Positions 44,699 through 52,598 of a stretch of 64,000 nt of DNA are shown here, one piece after another. The first letter of the stretch is position 1. Every line of letters starts with the position of its first letter. The stretch is taken from NCBI RefSeq assembly GCF_014280875.1, contig NZ_JACLAL010000001.1, forward strand, positions 124,001 to 188,000, given 5' to 3'. This DNA comes from Paenirhizobium daejeonense (lineage in GTDB: Bacteria > Pseudomonadota > Alphaproteobacteria > Rhizobiales > Rhizobiaceae). The position numbers and the translations under genes were made by a program. The notes under the pieces are model-generated. The model saw only the letters and a program-made list of their open reading frames with translations, had not been told where the DNA came from and made no database searches.

Positions 44699-45553
44699 AT
44701 GATGGCCGAACGCATCTCCAATCTGAGCGACGTCAGCAAGAACTACGACGTCATTCTCTGCGATGTCTGGGGCGTGCTGCACAACGGTATTGATGCATTC
44801 CCGTCTGCCTCGGAGGCATTGACCGCGGCGCGGGAGGCAGGCACCACCGTGGTGCTCATCACCAATTCGCCACGCCCGTCGCCCGATGTCGTCAGCCAGT
44901 TGAAGATGATCGGTGTCGCGGACACGGCCTTCGACGGGATCGTCAGCTCCGGTGACGTGACCCGCACACTGATCGCCGCCGGCCCGAAGAAAATCTTCTT
45001 CCTCGGTCCCGATCGTGATTTTCCCCTGCTGAACGGGCTCGCCGTCGAGAGGGTTTCTGCGGATGAAGCGGAGGCTATCGTCTGCACCGGCTTCTTCGAC
45101 GATGAGACCGAAATGCCTGAAGACTATCATGACATGCTGGTCGCCTTTCGGAAGCGTGGCGTGCCGCTGATCTGCGCCAATCCCGACCTGATCGTCGAGC
45201 GCGGTTCGCGCATGATCCCCTGCGCGGGCGCTGTCGCGGCCTATTACGAGCAACTGGGCGGCGAAACCCGGGTAGCCGGAAAACCCTATCGCCCGATTTA
45301 CGATACAGCCATGGCGGCGGCGGGGAAGATCAGGGGCGGCGAGACTGCGAAAACCCGCGTGCTGGCCATTGGTGACGGCATGCCCACCGATGTCCGTGGC
45401 GCTCTCGATGCCGGTCTGGATCTCCTCTATATCTCCGGTGGCATTCATGCCGCGGAATACACCGTCAACGGCAAGCCGGACGAGGCGATCCTGAACGCCT
45501 ATCTGAAGCGTGAGAACGCTGCTCCCAAATACTGGATGCAGAGGCTCGCCTGA
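44699..45553 (+). CDS. HAD-IIA hydrolase (TIGR01459-type)
   Basis: A 284-residue HAD-superfamily IIA phosphatase. Motif I is VILCDVWGVLHNG (Asp nucleophile; the acid/base position is in WGVLHNG), motif II is VVLITNSPRPS and motif IV VLAIGDGMPTDVRGALDAG. The conserved Lys is in VAGKPYRPIYDTAM. It resembles the alphaproteobacterial family with sugar- or nucleotide-phosphatase annotations. It has tandem ATG codons at 44699 and 44702. It lies directly upstream of ribF with a 14-base gap, so both are probably in one transcript; relatives often neighbour ribF. Confidence 0.9.
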   Translation: MMAERISNLSDVSKNYDVILCDVWGVLHNGIDAFPSASEALTAAREAGTTVVLITNSPRPSPDVVSQLKMIGVADTAFDGIVSSGDVTRTLIAAGPKKIFFLGPDRDFPLLNGLAVERVSADEAEAIVCTGFFDDETEMPEDYHDMLVAFRKRGVPLICANPDLIVERGSRMIPCAGAVAAYYEQLGGETRVAGKPYRPIYDTAMAAAGKIRGGETAKTRVLAIGDGMPTDVRGALDAGLDLLYISGGIHAAEYTVNGKPDEAILNAYLKRENAAPKYWMQRLA

Positions 45554-45567
45554 ACCGGGACCCGGAC

Positions 45568-46548
45568 ATGACTGTTTTCCATCGCAACGAGAAGAAGAAT
45601 CCGCTGCCCGAGAGCCTGAAAGGTGGCGTCATCGCCATCGGCAATTTCGACGGGGTTCATCGCGGCCATCAGACGGTTTTGAACCGTGCGCTGGATCTGT
45701 CGAGGGAACGTGGCGTTCCCGCGCTTGTGCTGACTTTCGAGCCCCATCCGCGATCGGTCTTCAGGCCGGACCAGCCGGTGTTTCGCCTGACGCCGCCCCC
45801 GCTCAGGGCGCGCTTGCTGGAGGCGATGGGTTTTCACTCGGTCATCGAATATCCCTTCGATCGCGAGTTTTCGAACCGCTCGGCCGAGGAGTTCGTTCAC
45901 TCCATACTGGTCGAATGGCTTGGCGCGTCGGAGGTGGTCACAGGCTTCGATTTTCATTTCGGCAAGGGCAGGGAAGGCGGCCCGGCCTTCATGATGGAGT
46001 CCGGCAGGCGCTACGGCTTCGGTGTCACGTTGATCGATGCCTTCCGTGACGAGGGTTCCGAGGTGGTCTCTTCGAGCCGTATCCGCAGCCTTCTGCGGGA
46101 TGGCGATGTCGCGCAGGCCGCCGGATTGCTGGGCTATCGCTTCACGGTCGAGGCCGAGGTCATCAAGGGCCAGCAGCTTGGCCGCACGCTCGGCTTCCCA
46201 ACTGCCAACATGGCGTTGCCTCCGGAAGCCGAGTTGAAGCCGGGCATCTATGCCGTGCGGTTGCGCCGGCCCGATGGTTCCTTGCACGACGGTGTCGCGA
46301 GCTTCGGCTATCGCCCGACCGTGACCGACGACGGCGCGGCCCTGCTGGAGACCTTCGTGTTCGACTTTTCCGGCAGCCTTTATGGCGAGCACTGTCGCGT
46401 CTCCTTCTTCGGCCATCTGCGCGACGAGTTGAAGTTTGCCGGACTGGAGCCACTGGTCGAGCAGATCCGCAAGGACGAGGAGGAGGCAAGAGCGCTTCTC
46501 GCTGGCGTCGCCCCGATCAGCCCGCTCGACGCGGAAATCGCGTTCTGA
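45568..46548 (+). CDS. ribF: Bifunctional riboflavin kinase/FAD synthetase
   Basis: A 326-residue enzyme that makes FMN and then FAD from riboflavin and ATP. The N-terminal FAD-synthetase domain is a nucleotidylyltransferase with the IGNFDGVHRGHQ motif, and the C-terminal flavokinase domain has GRTLGFPTANMALPPEAELK and the strand LPPEAELKPGIYAV. Flavins are needed by the GlcD/GlcE subunits encoded earlier. The gene follows the HAD gene closely and is separated from ileS by a 299-base region that carries a hairpin and a possible leader peptide. Confidence 0.94.
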   Translation: MTVFHRNEKKNPLPESLKGGVIAIGNFDGVHRGHQTVLNRALDLSRERGVPALVLTFEPHPRSVFRPDQPVFRLTPPPLRARLLEAMGFHSVIEYPFDREFSNRSAEEFVHSILVEWLGASEVVTGFDFHFGKGREGGPAFMMESGRRYGFGVTLIDAFRDEGSEVVSSSRIRSLLRDGDVAQAAGLLGYRFTVEAEVIKGQQLGRTLGFPTANMALPPEAELKPGIYAVRLRRPDGSLHDGVASFGYRPTVTDDGAALLETFVFDFSGSLYGEHCRVSFFGHLRDELKFAGLEPLVEQIRKDEEEARALLAGVAPISPLDAEIAF

Positions 46549-46608
46549 GCGGGTGGCGCGTTACGCAGGGCGGCGCGAGTTGGCGCTTCCAGTCAGTAGG
46601 CATGGATT

Positions 46609-46633
46609 CGCGCCGCGACAAACTTGCGGCGCG
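46609..46633. terminator. Hairpin after ribF, possible terminator
   Basis: CGCGCCGC and GCGGCGCG (46609-46616 with 46626-46633) pair around a 9-base loop, followed by CCTCTTCCTTTTCG. It is a plausible, imperfect terminator for the ribF transcript. Confidence 0.5.
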
Positions 46634-46675
46634 CCTCTTCCTTTTCGCGGCAAAACCGCTTAAAGAACCGCCACC

Positions 46676-46738
46676 ATGAACAGGGTTCGGCTGACCAAGT
46701 CCCTTCGAATTATTGGCCCGGCCTTTCGCGCTCTTTGA
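46676..46738 (+). CDS. Candidate ileS leader peptide with tandem isoleucine codons
   Basis: A 20-codon ORF, ATG at 46676 to TGA at 46738, reading MNRVRLTKSLRIIGPAFRAL. Codons 12 and 13 are both ATT (46709-46714), notable in a GC-rich genome that prefers ATC. The ribosome binding site is weak (AAAGAA). The ORF runs into a long hairpin at 46717-46757 and lies 109 bases before ileS. The layout resembles amino-acid attenuation leaders; this is inference, and the short ORF could be chance. Confidence 0.35.
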   Translation: MNRVRLTKSLRIIGPAFRAL

Positions 46739-46762
46739 AAGAGCCGAAGGGTCCGGGATTTT
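46717..46762 (+). terminator. Long terminator-like hairpin upstream of ileS
   Basis: CCCGG/CCGGG at the base, then CCTTTCG/CGAAGGG (one G-U pair), then GCTCTT/AAGAGC, give an 18-bp stem with single-base bulges. It is followed by ATTTT. The 5' arm starts three bases after the tandem Ile codons of the candidate leader peptide, so a ribosome stalled there would mask it. It could instead be a simple ribF terminator. Confidence 0.55.
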
Positions 46763-46847
46763 GGCGCTTCCCTCGCGAGCGCTACCGCCACCTTGAATTC
46801 CAAGACATTATTCGCGACCCGCTCCGGGCGCCTTCGATGGCAAGATC

Positions 46848-49730
46848 ATGACCGATACCGTTGAAAAAGTTGACTACTCTTCCACTCTCTACCTGCCCCA
46901 GACCGATTTCCCCATGCGCGCCGGCTTGCCGCAGAAGGAACCGGAAATGGTCAAGCGCTGGCAGGAGATGAGCCTTTATAAAAAGCTGCGCGCTTCCGCC
47001 GCCGGCCGCGAGAAGTTCGTCCTGCACGACGGACCTCCCTATGCCAACGGCAACATCCATATCGGCCACGCGCTGAACAAGATCCTGAAGGACGTCATCA
47101 CCCGTTCCTTCCAGATGCGTGGTTTCGACGCTAACTACGTTCCCGGCTGGGACTGCCACGGCCTTCCGATCGAATGGAAGATCGAGGAAAAGTATCGCGA
47201 GAAGGGCAAGAACAAGGACGAGGTTCCGGTCAACGAATTCCGTCAGGAATGCCGCGACTTCGCCGCCAACTGGATCAGCATCCAGTCACAGGAGTTCAAG
47301 CGCCTCGGTATCGAGGGCGACTTCGAAAACCCCTACACCACGATGAACTTCCATGCTGAAGCCCGCATCGCCGGCGAACTCCTGAAGATCGCGAAAAGCG
47401 GCCAGCTCTATCGCGGCTCCAAGCCGGTCATGTGGTCTGTGGTCGAACGCACTGCACTGGCGGAAGCCGAAGTCGAATATGCCGACGTCGAAAGCGACAC
47501 GATCTGGGTGAAGTTCCCGGTCGTGGAGGGTGCCGAAGATCTCAAGGGCAACTCCGTCGTCATCTGGACTACCACGCCCTGGACCATTCCGGGCAATAGG
47601 GCCATCTCCTTCTCATCGCGCTTTCCCTACGGCCTCTATGAGGTGGAAAGCGCCACGAACGATTTCGGCCCCCAGCCGGGTGAGAAGCTGATCTTCGCGA
47701 CCCGCCTCGCCGACGAGGCGGCTGCCAAGGCCAAGCTCACGTTGAAGTTCCTGCGCGACGTTGCGCCGGAAGAGCTTGCCGCGATCACCGCAGCCCACCC
47801 GCTGGCCGATCTGGGCTACGATTTCCCGGTTCCGCTCCTTGACGGCGATCACGTCACCGACGATGCGGGCACCGGTTTCGTGCATACTGCGCCGGGCCAC
47901 GGCCGCGAGGACTTTGATGCATGGATGGCGTCTGCCCGCGAACTGGAAGCGCGCGGCATCTCGTCCCGCATCCCCTTCACCGTCGATGACGCAGGCTTCT
48001 ACACCGCCGATGCTCCCGGCTTCGACGGTGCCCGCGTCATGGACGACAATGGCAAGAAGGGCGACGCCAACGACCGCGTCATCAAGGCGCTGATCGCTGC
48101 CGACAAGCTCTTTGCCCGCGGCCGCCTGAAGCACTCCTATCCGCATTCCTGGCGTTCCAAGAAGCCGGTCATTTTCCGCAACACGCCGCAGTGGTTCGTC
48201 TACATGGACAAGGACCTCGGCGATGCGACGACGCTGCGCACCCGCGCACTGGCCGCCATCGACGACACGCGCTTCGTGCCCGCCGGTGGCCAGAACCGGC
48301 TGCGCGCCATGATCGAGACGCGTCCGGACTGGGTTCTGTCGCGTCAGCGCGCGTGGGGCGTTCCGATCGCCGTCTTCGTCAATGAAAATGGCGAAGTTTT
48401 GCTGGACGATGCCGTCAACGCCCGCATCCTTGAAGCCTTTGAGGCCGAAGGCGCCGATGCATGGTTTGCCGACGGCGCCCGCGAGCGCTTCCTTGGCGCC
48501 CGCGCTTCGGAAGGCTGGACCCAGGTCCGCGACATTCTCGATGTGTGGTTCGACTCCGGTTCGACCCATTCATTCGTACTGGAAGATCGCCCCGACCTGA
48601 AATGGCCGGCCGATGTCTATCTCGAAGGCTCCGACCAGCATCGCGGCTGGTTCCACTCGTCGCTGCTCGAAAGCTGTGCGACGCGCGGACGTGCGCCTTA
48701 TAATGCGGTCGTCACTCATGGCTTCACCATGGACGAGCAGGGCCGCAAGATGTCGAAGTCGCTCGGCAATACCGTGGTCCCGCAGGACGTCATGAAGGAA
48801 TCGGGCGCGGATATCCTGCGTCTCTGGGTCATGACCACCGACTACTGGGAAGACCAGCGCCTCGGCAAGACCATCATCCAGACCAACATCGACGCTTATC
48901 GCAAGCTGCGCAATACGGTCCGCTGGATGCTCGGTACGCTCGCCCACGACACCGGCGAGGAAATCGCCCTTGCCGACATGCCGGAACTGGAACAGCTGAT
49001 GCTGCATCGGCTGGCGGAGCTCGACAAGGTCGTGCGCGAGGGCTACGACGGCTTCGATTTCAAAAAGATCACCCGTTCGCTGATCGACTTCTCCAACGTC
49101 GAGCTTTCGGCCTTTTATTTCGACGTTCGCAAGGATGCGCTCTACTGCGATGCGCCGTCGAGCCTGAAGCGCCGCTCGGCGCTTGCCGTGATCCGCAAGC
49201 TGTTCGATTGCCTCGTCACCTGGCTTGCGCCCATGCTGCCTTTCACCATGGAAGAGGCATGGCTGTCGCGCAATCCGTCGGCCGTCTCTGTGCATCTGGA
49301 GCAGTTCCCGTCCGTTCCGGCCGAATGGCTCAACCCTGCTCTGGATGAGAAGTGGGAAAAGATCCGCAAGGTCCGCACGGTCGTCACCGGCGCTCTGGAG
49401 ATCGAGCGTCGCGAGAAGCGTATCGGCTCCTCGCTGGAAGCCGCACCCGTCGTTCACGTCGGCGACGCTGAACTGTTCAAGGCGCTGGAAGGTCAGGATT
49501 TCGCAGAGATCTGCATCACCTCGGCCATCTCCGTCGTTGCTGATGAAGGTCCGGTGGATGCCTTCCGCCTCGCGGAAGTGGGCAAGGTTTCGGTCGAGCC
49601 CAGGCTTGCCGAAGGCCGCAAATGCGCCCGCTCGTGGAAGATCACGCCGGACGTGGGTTCGGATCCGGAATACCCGGATGTTTCCGCCCGCGATGCGGCA
49701 GCGCTGCGTGAACTGGCTGCGCGCCATTAA
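46848..49730 (+). CDS. ileS: Isoleucyl-tRNA synthetase
   Basis: A 960-residue class I synthetase. HIGH is at residues 71-74 ([12 protein letters not shown]), the KMSKS loop at 634-638 ([10 protein letters not shown]), and the editing domain is recognised by [18 protein letters not shown] and [17 protein letters not shown]. The C-terminus has lost most of the zinc-binding Cys pattern of bacterial IleS ([13 protein letters not shown], with Ser where the next Cys should be, and no Cys pair afterward), which I recall as a feature of alphaproteobacterial IleS. It is preceded by a possible leader peptide and hairpin, so Ile-dependent attenuation is conceivable. Confidence 0.97.
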   Translation: MTDTVEKVDYSSTLYLPQTDFPMRAGLPQKEPEMVKRWQEMSLYKKLRASAAGREKFVLHDGPPYANGNIHIGHALNKILKDVITRSFQMRGFDANYVPGWDCHGLPIEWKIEEKYREKGKNKDEVPVNEFRQECRDFAANWISIQSQEFKRLGIEGDFENPYTTMNFHAEARIAGELLKIAKSGQLYRGSKPVMWSVVERTALAEAEVEYADVESDTIWVKFPVVEGAEDLKGNSVVIWTTTPWTIPGNRAISFSSRFPYGLYEVESATNDFGPQPGEKLIFATRLADEAAAKAKLTLKFLRDVAPEELAAITAAHPLADLGYDFPVPLLDGDHVTDDAGTGFVHTAPGHGREDFDAWMASARELEARGISSRIPFTVDDAGFYTADAPGFDGARVMDDNGKKGDANDRVIKALIAADKLFARGRLKHSYPHSWRSKKPVIFRNTPQWFVYMDKDLGDATTLRTRALAAIDDTRFVPAGGQNRLRAMIETRPDWVLSRQRAWGVPIAVFVNENGEVLLDDAVNARILEAFEAEGADAWFADGARERFLGARASEGWTQVRDILDVWFDSGSTHSFVLEDRPDLKWPADVYLEGSDQHRGWFHSSLLESCATRGRAPYNAVVTHGFTMDEQGRKMSKSLGNTVVPQDVMKESGADILRLWVMTTDYWEDQRLGKTIIQTNIDAYRKLRNTVRWMLGTLAHDTGEEIALADMPELEQLMLHRLAELDKVVREGYDGFDFKKITRSLIDFSNVELSAFYFDVRKDALYCDAPSSLKRRSALAVIRKLFDCLVTWLAPMLPFTMEEAWLSRNPSAVSVHLEQFPSVPAEWLNPALDEKWEKIRKVRTVVTGALEIERREKRIGSSLEAAPVVHVGDAELFKALEGQDFAEICITSAISVVADEGPVDAFRLAEVGKVSVEPRLAEGRKCARSWKITPDVGSDPEYPDVSARDAAALRELAARH

Positions 49731-49737
49731 CGAAATG

Positions 49738-49775
49738 TTACCGGATGATTTGCGCTTTCGCCTGTCATCCGGTAA
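49738..49775 (+). terminator. Hairpin after ileS, possible terminator
   Basis: TTACCGGATGA and TCATCCGGTAA form a perfect 11-bp stem with a 16-base loop, seven bases after the ileS stop. There is no T run, so it may act as a 3'-end stabiliser or a rho-type boundary. Confidence 0.5.
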
Positions 49776-49865
49776 ATGTGCCTGAAAATGGCCGGAATTT
49801 CCTATCACGCGGGGTGATAGTATATTCGGCACAAGCATAATCAGCGGCGAGGCTCGAAGGCATTC

Positions 49866-50495
49866 ATGAAATCGGCAGATCTGTTCAGAGTTGGCGTCGG
49901 AATGGCCGGCCTCCTGCTCGCATGTTCCGCATTGACCGGTTGCGTTGGCAGCCCGACCTACGGTACCGACAAGACGGCTATGGAGCAGCTCGTCGATGAC
50001 GTCGGCTCGGCGGTGTCCATCGGTTCCAATCCCAACAAGAATGCGAATGCCAAGTACAATCCCCGCCCGGCGTTGGTCATGCCGCCTAAGGGGGATCAGA
50101 ACACTCTGGTCGCTCCGCAGCAGTCGCTTGCCAGCAAGTCGAACCCGGAATGGCTGGAAGCGCCGGAAGACGCTCGTGCTCGACTGGTTGCAGAAGCCGA
50201 CGCCAACGCGAACAATCCGCGCTACCGCTCTCCGCTGCTCGCCGGCTACGGCACCAACGGCACAATGACGGAAACGCAGAAGTGGGAAGCCTTCCGCGAG
50301 GCGCGCAAGCAGCAGAAGGGCGCCTATCTCGATCAGCGCCGTTTCCTGTCTGATCCGCCGGCTGAATACCGGCAGGCCGATGAGTCCACGCTGACGGATC
50401 TCGGTGAACCGGAAGCCAAGAAGGAAAAGCGCCGCAAGAAGGAAGCCAAGGCTGCGAAACAGGGTTCGTCTTCCTGGTGGATGCCGTTCCAATAA
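49866..50495 (+). CDS. Conserved lipoprotein
   Basis: A 209-residue protein with a signal peptide ending in a lipobox (LACSALTGC, lipidated Cys at about residue 26), so it is anchored to a membrane by its N-terminus. The mature part is polar, rich in Asn, Ala and Arg, with a Lys-rich stretch (KKEKRRKKEAKAAKQ) and an unusual aromatic end, SSSWWMPFQ. It has no recognised domain; similar lipoproteins occur in other rhizobia, from recollection. It is monocistronic, with an intrinsic terminator at 50565. Confidence 0.82.
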   Translation: MKSADLFRVGVGMAGLLLACSALTGCVGSPTYGTDKTAMEQLVDDVGSAVSIGSNPNKNANAKYNPRPALVMPPKGDQNTLVAPQQSLASKSNPEWLEAPEDARARLVAEADANANNPRYRSPLLAGYGTNGTMTETQKWEAFREARKQQKGAYLDQRRFLSDPPAEYRQADESTLTDLGEPEAKKEKRRKKEAKAAKQGSSSWWMPFQ

Positions 50496-50564
50496 TCCTG
50501 AACTGGAGCATTTTCGGCGATCTCGTGTTCACCGGGAATGTTCAGGGTTAAATCGAATTTTTGG

Positions 50565-50590
50565 GGCAGGCCGGAAACGACCTGCCTTTT
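50565..50590 (+). terminator. Terminator after the lipoprotein gene
   Basis: GGCAGG and CCTGCC (50565-50570 with 50581-50586) pair around a 10-base loop and are followed by TTTT. It sits about 70 bases after the lipoprotein stop and just before the GNAT gene. Confidence 0.7.
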
Positions 50591-50620
50591 CCGTATCTGA
50601 ACTTCCAAGGGAATTGCCCG

Positions 50621-51100
50621 ATGACGTTTGCCATACGGGATGCTGTGCCCGATGACGTCGGCACCATCCTGCGCTTCATCACCGAACTCGCTGTTTTTGA
50701 GAACGCCGGCCATGAGGTGGAGGCGACGGAGGAAAGCCTGAGGGAAAGTCTGTTCGGGCCGGGTTCCGTCACCGGGGCGACGATTATCGAGGCTGATGGT
50801 GAGCCTGTCGGTTCTGCAATCTGGTTCTTTAATTATTCCACCTGGCAGGCCCGCAACGGCCTTTATCTGGAAGATCTTTACATCACTCCCGATTACCGGC
50901 GCTCCGGCGCCGGCAGGATGCTTCTGCGCCACCTCGCGAACATTGCGGTTGAAAAGGGATGCGGCCGGTTCGAGTGGAGCGTGCTCGATTGGAACGAGCC
51001 GGCGATCCGTGCCTACGACTCGATCGGCGCCGAGCCTCAGAAGGAATGGATCCGCTACAGGCTCGCCGGCGAAAAGCTGAAGGAATTTGCCGCAGGCTGA
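50621..51100 (+). CDS. GNAT-family N-acetyltransferase, diamine acetyltransferase-like
   Basis: A 159-residue GNAT enzyme. The acetyl-CoA-binding loop is in DYRRSGAGRMLLRHLANIAV, strand 4 is NGLYLEDLYITPDYR, and the C-terminal motif B is in CGRFEWSVLDWNEPAIRAYD. The LYLEDLYI text recalls the spermidine/spermine (diamine) acetyltransferases, so polyamines are a plausible but unproven substrate. The ATG at 50621 is preceded by AAGGGA. It is monocistronic. Confidence 0.9.
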   Translation: MTFAIRDAVPDDVGTILRFITELAVFENAGHEVEATEESLRESLFGPGSVTGATIIEADGEPVGSAIWFFNYSTWQARNGLYLEDLYITPDYRRSGAGRMLLRHLANIAVEKGCGRFEWSVLDWNEPAIRAYDSIGAEPQKEWIRYRLAGEKLKEFAAG

Positions 51101-51201
51101 TTATTCATCCGTCGGGGCTGCGCGGAAGGCAAACGTCAGAAGGGCTTTCTTGCCAGATCAACATCACGTAACGTTAACCTGCGCTGCCCATAAGGTACGG
51201 C

Positions 51202-52002
51202 ATGTTTCGGGTCAGCAGGAAAACGGCGTTAAAGGCAGCGATCGTCACGGGGGCATCCGTGGTGGCCTCGGTCTCCATTTGCCTCCTGTTGGTGCCCATG
51301 CTGGGCGGCCACCCTGACGGCCCAGGTTTCTGGATGAGTGTGTTCTGCCCGCTGGTGATCGCGGGCCCGGCCACCACCTGGCAATTCCACCAGACCGAAG
51401 TGATCGGACGTCAGCGTGACGAGATTGCGCGCATGCATGTCGAACTCGAAGACATGCATGCCGAACTGCGGTTGCTTCACGAAGACCTGCGGATCAGGGC
51501 TCGCAGGGATGCCCTGACCGGCGGCCTCAACCGCGGCGCGTTGTTTTCGGCCCTCGAAGAGATAGCCCCGTCCTATGAGGGGCCGGCGGCGCTGCTGATT
51601 GCCGATGCCGATCATTTCAAGAAGATCAATGATGGCTTCGGCCATCTGGTTGGCGACGAAGCGTTGCGGTCCATCGCGGCGGCGATTTCGAATGCGGTCG
51701 ATGACAATGATCTGTGGGGCCGCATCGGTGGCGAAGAGTTCCTCGTTTTCCTTCACGCCACGACGCGCACCCGCGCGGCCGCCATTGCCGATGGGATAAG
51801 GCGGGCGGTTGTCGAAGCCGATCTCGTCGTCGATGGACGCAAGGTCCCTCTCAGCGTCAGTATCGGCGTTGCTTCAGTCAACGGTGTTTTCGATCCCGTG
51901 GATCTTTTCCGTCAGGCTGACGACTATCTCTATCGGGCCAAATCGGGCGGTCGTGATTGCATCGTTTTCGACGGGCTGGAAGTCGGCCGACAGCCGGCCT
52001 GA
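51202..52002 (+). CDS. Membrane-anchored diguanylate cyclase (GGEEF)
   Basis: A 266-residue protein with two N-terminal membrane segments (about 8-32 and 43-60), a short coiled coil (about 63-97) and a GGDEF domain of about 165 residues. The active-site loop reads GRIGGEEFLVF, a functional variant of GGDEF, and the substrate pocket has ADADHFKKINDGFGHLVGDE. The allosteric I-site (R-x-x-D five residues before GGEEF) is absent: the corresponding residues are DDND. It probably makes c-di-GMP without product inhibition at that site. It converges with tadA. Confidence 0.93.
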   Translation: MFRVSRKTALKAAIVTGASVVASVSICLLLVPMLGGHPDGPGFWMSVFCPLVIAGPATTWQFHQTEVIGRQRDEIARMHVELEDMHAELRLLHEDLRIRARRDALTGGLNRGALFSALEEIAPSYEGPAALLIADADHFKKINDGFGHLVGDEALRSIAAAISNAVDDNDLWGRIGGEEFLVFLHATTRTRAAAIADGIRRAVVEADLVVDGRKVPLSVSIGVASVNGVFDPVDLFRQADDYLYRAKSGGRDCIVFDGLEVGRQPA

Positions 52003-52070
52003 TAAAGGCACGGCAAGGCCGTTTGCATTGACTGTCTATGCCCGCTGCGGCAAGTCCGCGGCTTCAGTCT

Positions 52071-52529
52071 TCAATGGCTCTCGCGCCTGTCCCTGAAAAA
52101 GCCGCGCAGGATCTCGGCTGATTCCATTTCGGCAATGCCGGAATAGACCTCCGGCACATGGTGGCATGTGGGTTGCCGGTAGAAACGCACGCCATTGTCG
52201 ACGCCGCCCCCTTTGGGGTCTTCCGCGCCATAATAGAGACGACGAATGCGTGCAAACGAAATGGCCGCCGCGCACATCGTACAGGGCTCCAGCGTCACAT
52301 AGAGGTCTGCGCCGGATAGTCTTTCGTCTCCGATCGTCTCTGCCGCACGTCGAATGGCAAGGATTTCGGCATGGGCCGTGATGTCGCGCAGCGCCCGCGT
52401 CTCGTTTCCCGCTCGCGCAACGATCGATCCTTCATGGACGACGACGGCTCCGATAGGCACCTCTCCACGGCCTCCCGCAGCCCGCGCTTCCTCAAGGGCG
52501 GCCTCCATGAAGCCGTTTGTCTCCGTCAT
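52071..52529 (-). CDS. tadA: tRNA-specific adenosine deaminase TadA
   Basis: A 152-residue zinc enzyme of the CDA fold that converts A34 of tRNA-Arg(ACG) to inosine. The catalytic His-Ala-Glu block is ITAHAEILAIRRAA and the zinc Cys pair is in VTLEPCTMCAAAISF. The C-terminal helix (AEMESAEILRGFFRDRR) contacts the anticodon loop in the family. It is divergent from a pseudouridine synthase gene with a 69-base gap, so two RNA-modification genes share a promoter region. Confidence 0.95.
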   Translation of the reverse strand: MTETNGFMEAALEEARAAGGRGEVPIGAVVVHEGSIVARAGNETRALRDITAHAEILAIRRAAETIGDERLSGADLYVTLEPCTMCAAAISFARIRRLYYGAEDPKGGGVDNGVRFYRQPTCHHVPEVYSGIAEMESAEILRGFFRDRRESH

Positions 52530-52598
52530 CGAACAACTTTCCTCTTAACCAAGGCCGCGTGACCTGATACGACAGCCCAAACGACAGGCAAACAGCAA

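Noticed and set aside
46549-46847. Possible T-box riboswitch for ileS
   Set aside because: No T-box core or specifier-loop features were seen; T-boxes are essentially absent from alphaproteobacteria. The leader-peptide model is the better reading.
48570-50492. 640-codon minus-strand open frame over ileS and the lipoprotein gene
   Set aside because: It spans two genes on the opposite strand and their intergenic hairpin; no protein family recognised.
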